Shown piece after piece: positions 8,617-16,677 of a DNA stretch of 39,355 nt. This DNA is from Betaproteobacteria bacterium (GTDB lineage Bacteria > Pseudomonadota > Gammaproteobacteria > Burkholderiales > SG8-39). The number at the start of each line of letters is the position of its first letter. Within the stretch, counting starts at the first letter, position 1. The notes under the pieces are model-generated. The model was given only the letters and a program-made list of their open reading frames with translations. It made no database searches and was not told the origin of the DNA. A program made the position numbers and the translations under genes. The stretch spans positions 1 through 39,355 of the forward strand of contig CANIEV010000015.1 in the NCBI GenBank assembly GCA_947466535.1, read 5' to 3'.

Positions 8617-8836
8617 CGTGCCTCCTCCGATCATAGAATGAATGCTGCCCGCCGACCTGCCCCTTTTTGTATCTGTGGGTTTTGCGGGTCGGTGCGCGAG
8701 TCTATCCGCCGAAGCGGTCAAGGGCAATGCAGGGCGGGGCTTGAATTCGCGCATCCCGCCCCAAGCTTCCATTACCTGCGGTTCGCGCCAATTCCGAAAT
8801 CCCGGTTTCAAAACTCCCCCTCTCCAAAGGATCACC

Positions 8837-9913
8837 ATGCTGTTCGACGCATTCGATTCCCCCTCGCTCAAGCTGAAAAACCGCATCGTGATGTCCCCGA
8901 TGACGCGCAATCGCACGGTCGAGGCGAACACGCCCAATGCGCTGATGGCCGAGTACTACGCCCAGCGCGCCACCGCCGGGCTGATCATCACAGAAGGCAC
9001 CTCGCCCTCGCCCAACGGCCTCGGCTACCCGCGGATTCCGGGCCTGTTCAACGATGCGCAGGTGAAGGGCTGGAAGCTGGTGACCGACGCGGTGCACGCG
9101 AAGGGCGGAAGGATCTTCATCCAGCTGATGCATTGCGGCCGCGTGAGCCACGTCGCGAGCCTGCCCGCGGGCGCGGAAGTCGTCGGCCCGTCAGCCGAGA
9201 CCTGCCCGGGCGAGGTATTCACCGACACGCAGGGCATGCAACCGTACAGCCCACCGCGCGCGATGACCGAGGCCGGCATCGCAAAGGCGGTGGAGGAATA
9301 CGCGCAGTCGGCGCGGCTTGCGATCAAGGCGGGTTTCGACGGCGTGGAACTGCACGCGGCCAACGGGTACCTGATCGAGCAGTTCCTGAACGCGAACGTG
9401 AACAAGCGCAGCGACGGCTACGGCGGCAGCATCGCCGGGCGCAACCGCTTTGCGCTCGAGGTGGCGCGTGCGACGGTGGCGGCGATCGGTGCGGAATGCA
9501 CCGGCGCGCGGCTCTCGCCGCACGGCGCGTTCAACGCCACCGGTGCGTATGGGGATGTCGATGCGCAGTTCGTCGAACTGGTGCAGGAATTCTCGAAGCT
9601 CGGCTTGGCCTACGTGCACGTGCTCGACCATTCGGCAATGGGGGCGCCCGCGGTGCCGGCCGAGCTCAAGGCAAAGCTGCGCGCCGCGTTCAAGGGCGTG
9701 TTCATTCTGGCGGGCGGCCTCGATCGCGCAAGCGGCGAAGCGGCTCTTGCGGAGAAGCGCGCCGACCTGATCGCGATCGGTCGTGGCTTTCTTGCGAACC
9801 CGGACCTCGTCGACCGCCTGCGCAGCAACGCCGCGCTCAATGCGCCCGACATGACCACCTTCTACACGCCGGGGGCGAAGGGCTACACCGACTACCCCGC
9901 GCTGAAGGGCTAG
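8837..9913 (+). CDS. Old Yellow Enzyme family FMN alkene reductase (NemA-like)
   Basis: A 358-residue single-domain flavin reductase. The start at 8837 has AAAGG 6 bases upstream and opens MLFDAFDSPSLKLKNRIVMSP, where the first helix and FMN-contacting segment of the family begin. Substrate-binding residues H173 and N176 are seen in ELHAANGYLIEQFLN, followed by the family motif RSDGYGGSIAGRNRF, and the FMN phosphate site is in LIAIGRGFLANPDLV. Enzymes of this class reduce activated C=C bonds of enones, maleimides or nitrate esters with NAD(P)H in the cytoplasm. A 12-base-armed hairpin follows the stop. The natural substrate is unknown. It differs from the OYE half of the fusion protein at 35329-37614. 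Confidence 0.93.
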   Translation: MLFDAFDSPSLKLKNRIVMSPMTRNRTVEANTPNALMAEYYAQRATAGLIITEGTSPSPNGLGYPRIPGLFNDAQVKGWKLVTDAVHAKGGRIFIQLMHCGRVSHVASLPAGAEVVGPSAETCPGEVFTDTQGMQPYSPPRAMTEAGIAKAVEEYAQSARLAIKAGFDGVELHAANGYLIEQFLNANVNKRSDGYGGSIAGRNRFALEVARATVAAIGAECTGARLSPHGAFNATGAYGDVDAQFVELVQEFSKLGLAYVHVLDHSAMGAPAVPAELKAKLRAAFKGVFILAGGLDRASGEAALAEKRADLIAIGRGFLANPDLVDRLRSNAALNAPDMTTFYTPGAKGYTDYPALKG

Positions 9914-9924
9914 GCGATTTTTTC

Positions 9925-9960
9925 GCGACGGGCCGCGGCGCCCGATCTGCGGCCCGTCGC
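9925..9960. terminator. GC-rich hairpin after the OYE gene (possible terminator)
   Basis: GCGACGGGCCGC at 9925-9936 and GCGGCCCGTCGC at 9949-9960 are perfect 12-base arms around a 12-base loop, starting 11 bases after the OYE stop codon. No U tract follows, so factor-independent termination is uncertain; it may stabilise the mRNA end or act as an attenuator before the dioxygenase gene. Confidence 0.5.
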
Positions 9961-9977
9961 GGCGGATACATTAAAAT

Positions 9978-10002
9978 CCTCCTCTGGAGAAACCGGAGGA
10001 GG
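9978..10002 (+). promoter_or_regulatory. Shine-Dalgarno-sequestering hairpin of the TauD-like gene
   Basis: CCTCCTCTGG (9978-9987), loop AGAAA, CCGGAGGAGG (9993-10002) form a 10-bp stem with a single G-U pair. The 3' arm is the whole Shine-Dalgarno GGAGGAGG of the gene starting at 10008. If transcribed, this would hide the ribosome site. The regulatory role is inferred. Confidence 0.6.
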
Positions 10003-10007
10003 TTTGC

Positions 10008-11042
10008 ATGGCAGTCGAAATCACGGGACCGGCCAATTGGCGCGGTCCGGAGATGGAAAAATCGACAGAGTGGATTCACCGGTTCAGCGACACTGAACTC
10101 GCCGAGATCGACTCGGCGATGCGCAGCGCCAAAGCGGCGGGCCGCACGATGGACACGCTCACGAAGGAGTCGTTTTCGCTGCCCACGCTCGCGCCCCTGA
10201 TCGGGCGCGCGTGCAATTACCTCGAGGACGGCGCCGGCCTGTTCCTGTTTCGCGGCATCCCGGTTCAACGTTACTCCAAGGACGAACTGCGCTTCCTGTT
10301 CTGGGGCCTGGGCAAGCATATGGGCACCGCGGTTCCGCAGAGCAACGTGGGCGACGTGCTCGGCGATGTGCGCAATATCGACCAGCACCTGCGCATCTAC
10401 ACCTCGAACACCGACGGTGCGTTTCATGGCGACGCCTGCGATATGGTGGGCCTGTTCGTGATCCAGACGGCCAAGTCGGGCGGCCTGAGCAAGATAGTCA
10501 GCGTGGTCGCGGTGCGCAACGAGATCGCGCGACGCCGGCCGGACCTGCTGCGCGTGCTCTACGAGCCCTTCCACTGGAGCTGGACCAGGATGGAACCGCC
10601 GGGATTTCCGCGGCCGTATTTCCTGCAGCCGGTGTTCTCCGAGCACGAGGGAAAATTCTCGAGCATGTTCATCCGCGCCCTGATCGAGCGCGGACAGGGG
10701 CTGCCGGACGTACCCGATTTCACGCCGATCCAGATCGAGGCGCTCGACATGGTGGACTCGGTGGCCGCCGACCCCGCGCTGCATTTTTCGATGATGTTCG
10801 AGCCGGGCGACATCCAGTTTCTGAACAATCATCTTTGCATCCATGCGCGCTCGGCCTTCGAGGACTATCCGGAACTCGAGCGCAGGCGGCATCTGCTCCG
10901 GCTGTGGCTCTCGCCGCCCAACAACCGCGCGCTCAACCCGATCAAGGGCGAGTTCTGGAGGACCGAAGCCGGAACGGTGCGCGGCGGGTTTGCGCACGAC
11001 AGGAAGCCGATCTACCAGACGATTCCGGACACCCAGGCCTGA
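10008..11042 (+). CDS. TauD/TfdA-like Fe(II)/2-oxoglutarate dioxygenase
   Basis: A 344-residue protein of the TauD/TfdA type. The iron-binding triad is visible as H140-x-D142 in DGAFHGDACD and H279 in NNHLCIHAR; the basic residue that binds 2-oxoglutarate is expected in RRRHLLRLWL (about 293-301). These non-heme enzymes hydroxylate small organic substrates, often releasing sulfite, phenol or an amine, using oxygen and 2-oxoglutarate. The Shine-Dalgarno GGAGGAGG is 5 bases before the ATG but is part of a stable hairpin. The gene stands alone between the OYE and RDD genes. Substrate unknown; this subgroup is commonly annotated only as TauD/TfdA family. Confidence 0.88.
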   Translation: MAVEITGPANWRGPEMEKSTEWIHRFSDTELAEIDSAMRSAKAAGRTMDTLTKESFSLPTLAPLIGRACNYLEDGAGLFLFRGIPVQRYSKDELRFLFWGLGKHMGTAVPQSNVGDVLGDVRNIDQHLRIYTSNTDGAFHGDACDMVGLFVIQTAKSGGLSKIVSVVAVRNEIARRRPDLLRVLYEPFHWSWTRMEPPGFPRPYFLQPVFSEHEGKFSSMFIRALIERGQGLPDVPDFTPIQIEALDMVDSVAADPALHFSMMFEPGDIQFLNNHLCIHARSAFEDYPELERRRHLLRLWLSPPNNRALNPIKGEFWRTEAGTVRGGFAHDRKPIYQTIPDTQA

Positions 11043-11226
11043 ACGCGCCGCTTCGGACGGGGGAACGCGCGGGCGTGCAAGGAGCGTAACCGTCGTGTCC
11101 GATTTCACCGGGAATACTGATCTTTGAGTCGCACGCGACCGGCGACAGCAGGCAAGGTTTCGGCGTAAAGTTCTTCCCGCCGTTTCCTGCTGGCCGCGGG
11201 GGCGAGACACTTTCAGGGAGAGCTTC

Positions 11227-12402
11227 ATGTTCGGGTTGAAAAAGAAAAAGGCAACCGAACCGGCCGACAGCGCTGTGGAGGAACCCTCTGCCGCGCCGGC
11301 GTCGCGTTTATCGGGTTCAAGCGCCGGGGGCTATGCGGGCTTCGGTCTGCGCGTTGTGGCGATTTTTGCCGACAGCGCGATCCTGTTCCTCGCCGTGTGC
11401 GTCATCGCAATTCTCGGAACATTCGCCACCGATCTTGGCGATCTCGGGGACCTCGGCGGGATGGTCACCGGTGGCCTGATCTTCCTGGTGCAACTGCTTT
11501 ATTTTCCGCTCATGCAGTCCTCGGTGCGCCAGGCGACGATCGGCAAGCAGATGGTCGGCATCCGCGTGACCGACATCTACGGCAACCGGATGTCGACCCT
11601 GCGCTCCTTCGGGCGCGAGTTTGCCAAGATTCTTTCGGCGATTCCGTTCGGGCTCGGATTCCTGCTCGCGGCACTCGGCGAGAAAAAACAGGCACTGCAC
11701 GACAAGGTGGCCTCCACCGTGGTTGTTCGCGAGGGCGAATCACATGTCGGGCGCGCGCTCGGCGTGGCGGTGCTCGGTTTTGCCCTGCCTTTCGTACTCG
11801 TCATGACCCTCGGCGCGTCGATGTTCGGCGGTGCGATTTCGTCGATGCTGGGCGAACTGACCGGCGATACGCCTCCGCCCCCGCCTCCTCCGGTGGCGGC
11901 CAAGGCCGCGCCTGCGAAGGCGCCCGCACCTGCGCCGGCGGCAGCGCCTGTTCCGGCGCCTGCAGCCGAAGGCGGCGCGAAAGCCGACGGCGAGGCGAAA
12001 GCGATGGAGAGTGCCGCGAAGTCCGAGGGTGCGGCAAAGTCGGAAGGCGCCGCCAAGTCGGCGGAAGGTGCCGCAAAACCAGAAGCCAAGTCCGAAGGCG
12101 CTGCGAAGGCCGGTGTCGGCGCGGAAGCGGCTGTGTCGTCGCCCGAACCTGCGCCGTCGTCCGCGGGGAAGCTGGTATTGCCGCCGGATGTCGATGAGAA
12201 AAAGCCCGCGCCGCGCGCACGGCGCGCACGGCCTGCGGCCGAAGGTGGAGCGGCCGCCGCACCGGCAGCAGCGCCAGCGGCGGCACCTGCGCCCGTTACG
12301 CGGCCGGGGATCGCGCCGATGGAATGCGTGATCAAGCCGGTGATGACCGATGACGAGATCGACGCCTGCCGCCGCCCGGACCCTGCGGGCGTCAAGCGCT
12401 AA
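11227..12402 (+). CDS. RDD family membrane protein with Ala/Lys/Pro-rich C-terminal tail
   Basis: A 391-residue protein. Residues about 35-170 are an RDD domain: R42 and D49 in FGLRVVAIFADSAILF, the central IGKQMVGIRVTDIYGN, and D159 in KQALHDKVAST. Hydrophobic segments lie near 41-66, 79-97, 134-151 and 175-205. From about 215 the chain becomes low-complexity: a run of seven prolines, then AAPAKAPAPAPAA and several copies of a KSEGAA-like unit, then more Ala/Pro. The last 25 residues are ordered-looking again (APMECVIKPVMTDDEIDACRRP) with two cysteines. GGGAG lies upstream of the ATG. RDD proteins have been linked to ion or small-molecule transport, but the function of this one is unknown. 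It is followed by a strong terminator. Confidence 0.85.
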   Translation: MFGLKKKKATEPADSAVEEPSAAPASRLSGSSAGGYAGFGLRVVAIFADSAILFLAVCVIAILGTFATDLGDLGDLGGMVTGGLIFLVQLLYFPLMQSSVRQATIGKQMVGIRVTDIYGNRMSTLRSFGREFAKILSAIPFGLGFLLAALGEKKQALHDKVASTVVVREGESHVGRALGVAVLGFALPFVLVMTLGASMFGGAISSMLGELTGDTPPPPPPPVAAKAAPAKAPAPAPAAAPVPAPAAEGGAKADGEAKAMESAAKSEGAAKSEGAAKSAEGAAKPEAKSEGAAKAGVGAEAAVSSPEPAPSSAGKLVLPPDVDEKKPAPRARRARPAAEGGAAAAPAAAPAAAPAPVTRPGIAPMECVIKPVMTDDEIDACRRPDPAGVKR

Positions 12403-12446
12403 TCAGAAGGCGTCTCTGTCGGTCTTCGTCGGGCGGAGCACATAAC

Positions 12447-12480
12447 AAAAGGGCGCGGAGTGATCCGCGCCCTTTTTTGT
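12447..12480. terminator. Bidirectional intrinsic terminator
   Basis: GGGCGCGGA (12451-12459), loop GTGA, TCCGCGCCC (12464-12472), then six T residues, with AAAA just before the stem. It separates the RDD gene (+) from the convergent gene ending at 12538 (-). Confidence 0.9.
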
Positions 12481-12537
12481 TTCACTTACGCCTTCAGGCG
12501 TCGCACATATGGCGCCCTCAGGTGCCAGCGGGCCTTC

Positions 12538-13365
12538 TCAGGCCGCGAGCTTGGCCTTCTCGTAGTCGAAGGGCAGAGGTTTGCACTTGCCCGCACGCAT
12601 TTCGTCCAGACGCGCCTGGCCCACCGGGTGGCCGAACTGCGCGTTGCGCATCAGGATGCGGCCCTGAAGCTGCATCTTCGAAAGATCGAACAGCAGTTTC
12701 CAGTCGGCGTCAGTCAGGTTGTCTTCATCCAGGCCGGTGACGCCTTTGAGCATATGGCCGAACTCGTCGTCGTACACGCGCGAGCAGGAGTTGGCGATGG
12801 CGATGTCGGCCTTTTCGAAATCGGCACGTGGTTTGTTCTTGAGCTTCATGCCCTCCGAGAACAGCGTGCAGTAGCCGCCTTCGGTGAAGCGCAGCGCGCG
12901 CATGCCGATCGTGCCGTACTTGTTCTTGTGCTCGACGCGCATCGCGGTGAGCTGATCGTCCTCGACGCGGCCGGGGTTGGCTTTCAGGTGCTCGCGGACC
13001 ATCGAGGGGCTCATCTTCGGCTCGCCCGGCAGCGCCATCGCATCGAACGCATCGGCGAAGGCGACGTAATGCGCGAACTCGGCCCACAGGCCTTCGAGCA
13101 CGTCCAGAATTTCATGGCGGTCTTCGCCCTGATCGATCTTGGGGAAGGCGGCGAGCAGGCTTTCCACCGGGCCGAGGAACAGGCCCTTGTTGATGTTGTC
13201 CATACTCGTGCCCCAGAATTCCTTGTAGCACTGCACCGCAAGCCAGGCGCGGTCGGACTCGCGCGTGCGCTGGGGCGAGGCAAAGTAGGTGGCGATGACT
13301 TCGGCTTCGGCGGCCCAGTAAGGGGCGGCCATGTCGATGAGTTTGTTCAGGTTTGCGCTGGCCAT
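12538..13365 (-). CDS. Conserved-looking hypothetical protein with two ExxH motifs (possible ferritin-like fold)
   Basis: A 275-residue soluble protein that I do not recognise. The ATG at 13365 is chosen because GGAGAG sits 6 bases upstream; an in-frame start 16 codons further lacks a site. The chain looks largely helical with many acidic and aromatic residues. Two motifs stand out: E96-F-A-H99 in LWAEFAHYVAFADAF and E201-F-G-H204 in YDDEFGHML, about 105 residues apart. Paired ExxH motifs in helices are how ferritin-like diiron proteins bind metal, so a diiron carboxylate protein is a possibility (inference, weak). No signal peptide or membrane segment is seen. It appears monocistronic. Confidence 0.7.
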   Translation of the reverse strand: MASANLNKLIDMAAPYWAAEAEVIATYFASPQRTRESDRAWLAVQCYKEFWGTSMDNINKGLFLGPVESLLAAFPKIDQGEDRHEILDVLEGLWAEFAHYVAFADAFDAMALPGEPKMSPSMVREHLKANPGRVEDDQLTAMRVEHKNKYGTIGMRALRFTEGGYCTLFSEGMKLKNKPRADFEKADIAIANSCSRVYDDEFGHMLKGVTGLDEDNLTDADWKLLFDLSKMQLQGRILMRNAQFGHPVGQARLDEMRAGKCKPLPFDYEKAKLAA

Positions 13366-13846
13366 GTTGGCTCTCCGTTTGAATACCTGTGACGAGTGTA
13401 GACCCCCATTCAAGGCAGGTCGATAGGTTGACTAGGGAATCTACTCTCAAGTGCCCGGCTTTCAATGACGGTCAAGCATACGGGCGGAGTGATAGCTAAC
13501 TTTTTAAGTCTTGAAGCGGTACACCATCAGCTTTTCCGACGAGGGCTCGGGCGTCCAGACCTCACCCTTGCGGCCGTGGACATTTCTGCACCGTAACCAG
13601 GGCGGACGCGACGCCTGCGACGACCAAGGTGGCGAGGAGGGCAGTGAACCGGGCTGCGATTTGAGCGGCAGAATGCATGGCGCGCTCCAAGGAGCGGGTG
13701 GCAGCACATTCCAGTGCTGGGCACTGCGCTTGGCAACGGCGCGGATTTTCGCTCGGGAATGAACCATTTCTAGACGCGAATCGCCCGCTTTCACTCGCAG
13801 ATACTGGGGGTTCGAAATAAATGTCCGGAATTGGTCCGGGCGATCG
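13366..13846. other. Intergenic region with a degenerate small ORF
   Basis: 481 bases between two minus-strand genes. Apart from the frameshifted small ORF at 13504-13678 and a small hairpin over its ribosome site (CGCTCC-AA-GGAGCG near 13683-13696), no gene, clear promoter or terminator is seen. The stretch 13380-13510 is less GC-rich than its surroundings and presumably carries the promoter for the 275-residue protein. Confidence 0.5.
13504..13678 (-). pseudogene. Frameshifted small secreted/membrane-anchored ORF
   Basis: From an ATG at 13678, with GGAG 6 bases upstream, the frame reads MHSAAQIAARFTALLATLVV followed by AGVASALVTVQK, a good signal or anchor segment, then stops soon after (CPRPQG, stop). 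In the next frame the sequence continues plausibly as HGRKGEVWTPEPSSEKLMVY RFKT and a TAA at 13504. One base too many around the AAA near 13590 would explain the break; restoring it gives a protein of about 57 residues. It may be a decayed gene or a sequencing or assembly error. No family is recognised. Confidence 0.4.
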
Positions 13847-14794
13847 TCAGAACGGCAGCTTCGTGCCGATGCCGCGCTGCACCGCGCGCTCGTAGATGAG
13901 CTTCCCGGCGGCCGCATCCTCGAGCGCGATGCCCTGCGATTCGAACAGCGTGATCTCGTCGTGGGAGCGGCGGCCCGCCATCCGGCCGGCGACGATAGGC
14001 GCGAGTTCGTAGACCTTCTCCCAAGCCATCAGGCCGCGCTGGATCGGCCAGTCGAGATCGCCGCATTCGTTCTTCGCGCCCTCGACATCGTCGGTGGCGA
14101 TGAGCCCGGCGCGGGTGACCGCGTGCTCGTCGAGTTCGCGGTTGATGCGCAGGTTGGCGCCTGCGGCGTTGATGTGCGTGCCGGGTTCGACGAGCTTGCC
14201 GTCAAAGAGCGGCGTGGAGGCGTTGGTCATGGTGACGATGATGTCGCGTCCCTTCACCGCATCTTCGGGGCGGTCGACCGGGATGACCTCGCGGCCGAGC
14301 AGACCGCTCATCTTCTCCGCGAAGGCGCGTCGACGCTGTGCATCACGTCCATAGACATGGATGGATTCGAGCTTGCGCACCGCGGCGACCGCGAGGATCT
14401 GCGTCTCGGCCTGGTCGCCGGTGCCAAAGCAGCCCAGGCGCGATGCGTCGGCGCGCGCCATGTATCGCGTGGCGAGGCCCGAGGCCGCGCCGGTGCGCAC
14501 CTTGCCAAGGCGCGAGGCGTGCATCACTGACACCAGCCCCTCGCCCACCTTGTAGAGGAACACGTCCATGCTGCGCCCGACGCCGTAGGCCTTGATCGCG
14601 CACCAGCCACTCGTGCTCTGTGACATCGTTCCCGCCATCACGATGAAGCGCTTGCCCGCCACCGGGATGCGCCGCCGCCCCTGGTTGGAGGCGAGGCCCT
14701 CGGCCTTGTCCTTGAACGCAGCATCCAGCGCCTCGATGCACGAGGGCATATCCAGCAGTTCGTTGACCTGGGCTTCGTCGAGAAACAGGGCCAT
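13847..14794 (-). CDS. Ornithine cyclodeaminase / mu-crystallin family NAD(P)-dependent dehydrogenase
   Basis: A 315-residue protein of the OCD/mu-crystallin family. The start at 14794 has AAGGAAGG about 10 bases upstream and gives the typical opening (FLDEAQVNELLDMPSCIEAL). The substrate-side segment is KVRTGAASGLATRYMARADA; the Rossmann dinucleotide motif is GCFGTGDQAETQ; DDVEGAKNECGDL follows near residue 240. Members include ornithine cyclodeaminase, alanine dehydrogenase, and ketimine and opine-type reductases, so the reaction cannot be assigned. It lies 23 bases downstream of a Bug-type receptor gene and is probably co-transcribed with it, which hints that the receptor ligand or a related imino or amino acid is its substrate. 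Confidence 0.88.
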   Translation of the reverse strand: MALFLDEAQVNELLDMPSCIEALDAAFKDKAEGLASNQGRRRIPVAGKRFIVMAGTMSQSTSGWCAIKAYGVGRSMDVFLYKVGEGLVSVMHASRLGKVRTGAASGLATRYMARADASRLGCFGTGDQAETQILAVAAVRKLESIHVYGRDAQRRRAFAEKMSGLLGREVIPVDRPEDAVKGRDIIVTMTNASTPLFDGKLVEPGTHINAAGANLRINRELDEHAVTRAGLIATDDVEGAKNECGDLDWPIQRGLMAWEKVYELAPIVAGRMAGRRSHDEITLFESQGIALEDAAAGKLIYERAVQRGIGTKLPF

Positions 14795-14817
14795 GGGTGC
14801 GTGCCTTCCTTGTGGGA

Positions 14818-15798
14818 TCAGTCGAGCTTGATCTTGAGCTGGCGGATGATATCGCCGTGCTTTTTGGAATCGATGCGGATGAGTTCGTTCACCACGTCCG
14901 GGCCACCGGTGACGACATCGAATCCGATGTTGGCGATCCGGTTGGCGACTTCGGGAACGCGCTGCGCGGCGAGCGTGTCCTCCGCGATCTTGCTCACGAT
15001 GCCGGCGGGCAATCCCTTCGGGCCGAACAGGGCGAGCCACGAGGTAACGGTGAGGTCCACACCGATCGCCTCGCTGAAAGTCGGCACATCCGGCAGCACC
15101 TTCTGTCGCGCCTTTGCGCCCACCGCGAGGCCGCGCACCGTGCCGGCGGTGAAGAAGGGCCGGCCGCTGGCGAAGCTCGCCCAGCCGATCGAGAGCGTGC
15201 CCGCTGCGGCGTCCGCCGCCATGGTTGCGGTGATCTTGTAGGGAACGAACACGATGTCCAGCCCGAGTTGCTGCTTCAATATTTCCATCCCGAGGTGCGA
15301 GGCATGGCCGACACCGAGAGGGGACGCGTAGGACAGTTTTCCCGGATTAGCCCTGGCATAGGCGACGAGTTCACGCAGCGTCTTGAACGGGCTGTTTGCG
15401 CCGACCAGCAAGGCGAAGGGCGCGTCGCTTACTACCGCGATCGGCGTGAAATCCTCCACCGAATAAGGCAGGCTGGAATACAGGTAGGGGTTGATCGTCA
15501 TCTGCGCGTTGTCCGACAGAACGAGGGTGTAGCCGTCGGGCGCGGATTTCCTCACCGCCTCGATCGCGAGAATTCCGTTGGCGCCGGGGCGGTTCTCGAC
15601 CAGCACCTGCTGTCCCCATGCGGTGGAGAGGCGTTCGGCGATGAGGCGCAGCGTCGTATCCGGTCCGCTGCCCGGGGAATACGCGCCGATGATCCGGACG
15701 GTGCGCGCGGGCCAGGCCTGCGCGAGCACATCGGCCGTAAGGCCGGCGAAAACGAACAATGCAGCGAACGCAGTACGAAATACGGCAGTGCAAAACAT
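14818..15798 (-). CDS. Bug-family (TctC) tripartite tricarboxylate transporter receptor
   Basis: A 326-residue periplasmic receptor. GGAGGAGG lies 6 bases before the ATG at 15798; the signal peptide ends near residue 26 (ADVLA/QAWP). Family landmarks are WPARTVRIIGAYSPGSGPDT, VENRPGANGILAIEAVRKSAPDGYTL (seen in parts) and FVPYK in the second lobe. Bug proteins bind carboxylates and related small molecules and are hugely expanded in Bordetella-like bacteria, usually without linked TctA/TctB membrane subunits; none is nearby here. It is followed by the ornithine-cyclodeaminase-like gene, and is separated by 160 bases from the livHMGF operon upstream. Confidence 0.92.
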   Translation of the reverse strand: MFCTAVFRTAFAALFVFAGLTADVLAQAWPARTVRIIGAYSPGSGPDTTLRLIAERLSTAWGQQVLVENRPGANGILAIEAVRKSAPDGYTLVLSDNAQMTINPYLYSSLPYSVEDFTPIAVVSDAPFALLVGANSPFKTLRELVAYARANPGKLSYASPLGVGHASHLGMEILKQQLGLDIVFVPYKITATMAADAAAGTLSIGWASFASGRPFFTAGTVRGLAVGAKARQKVLPDVPTFSEAIGVDLTVTSWLALFGPKGLPAGIVSKIAEDTLAAQRVPEVANRIANIGFDVVTGGPDVVNELIRIDSKKHGDIIRQLKIKLD

Positions 15799-15958
15799 GG
15801 GAGTCCTCCTCCGTGATGAATTCGACGCGACAGCTTGTTGTGTTTTTCCTGAGGGGCGGAACGTTCGTTGCGTCCCGGCGGTCAAACTATAGACCATGCT
15901 CGCCCGGCCGCCTGCGGCCAGGTCGAATAAACGGTGTGAAAGCGGATCGACCGGGCGA

Positions 15959-16669
15959 TCAGACGCCCAGGTAGCGGTGCCAGAGCTCGCGGTCGGCGCC
16001 GAGCTCGGCGGACGAACCTTTCCAGGCGACGCGGCCGCGTTCGATGATGGTGTGGTGGTCGGCGATTGCGATCAGGCGCTCGACGTACTTGTCGATCACC
16101 AGCACCGTCTGGCCTGCGGCCTTCAGCGCCGCGAGGCATTTCCAGATTTCCTCGCGGATCAGCGGCGCGAGGCCTTCGGTTGCCTCGTCGAGGATAAGCA
16201 GGTGCGGATTGGTCATGAGCGCGCGGCCGATCGCGAGCATCTGCTGCTCGCCGCCGGAGAGCTGGTTGCCCATGTTGTTGGAGCGTTCGGCAAGGCGCGG
16301 GAAGAATTCGAACACCCGATCGATGTTCCACGGCGCCTTGCTGCCGTTGCGGTTGGCGGCGAAGGCGATGAGGTTTTCCTTCACCGAAAGATTCGGGAAT
16401 ATCTGCCGGCCTTCGGGCACGAGCGCGATACCCATGCGTGCGATGCGGTCGGTGGCGCGCTGTTCGATGCGCTCGCCGCGAAAGCTGACCGCGCCGCCGC
16501 GAGAGGCGGTGAGGCCCATGATCGAGCGGATGGTGGTGGTCTTGCCCATGCCGTTGCGGCCGAGCAGGGTCGCCATCTCGCCTTCCTCGATCGAGAAGGA
16601 CACGCCGAACAGCACCTGGCTCGCGCCGTAGGCGGTTTCGAGGTTTTCGACCTGGAGTATCGCGCTCAT
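15959..16669 (-). CDS. livF: Branched-chain-type ABC transporter ATPase, LivF-like
   Basis: A 236-residue LivF-type ATPase with Walker A GRNGMGKTT (residues 37-45), signature NQLSGGEQQ, Walker B LLILDEATEGLAP and the LivF-type segment LVIDKYV. It ends LWHRYLGV like the copy at 442-1152. It is the last gene of livHMGF, starting 8 bases after the livG stop. No clear Shine-Dalgarno is seen, consistent with coupled translation. No cognate periplasmic binding protein lies in the operon; the closest ABC receptor is at 24559-23372. Confidence 0.95.
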   Translation of the reverse strand: MSAILQVENLETAYGASQVLFGVSFSIEEGEMATLLGRNGMGKTTTIRSIMGLTASRGGAVSFRGERIEQRATDRIARMGIALVPEGRQIFPNLSVKENLIAFAANRNGSKAPWNIDRVFEFFPRLAERSNNMGNQLSGGEQQMLAIGRALMTNPHLLILDEATEGLAPLIREEIWKCLAALKAAGQTVLVIDKYVERLIAIADHHTIIERGRVAWKGSSAELGADRELWHRYLGV

Positions 16670-16677
16670 TGTCGTGC

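Noticed and set aside
8731-8766. GGGCGGG...CCCGCCC inverted repeat between the dctP-like and OYE genes
   Set aside because: The arms are short and compete with an alternative GCTTG/CAAGC pairing; in GC-rich DNA this is expected by chance.
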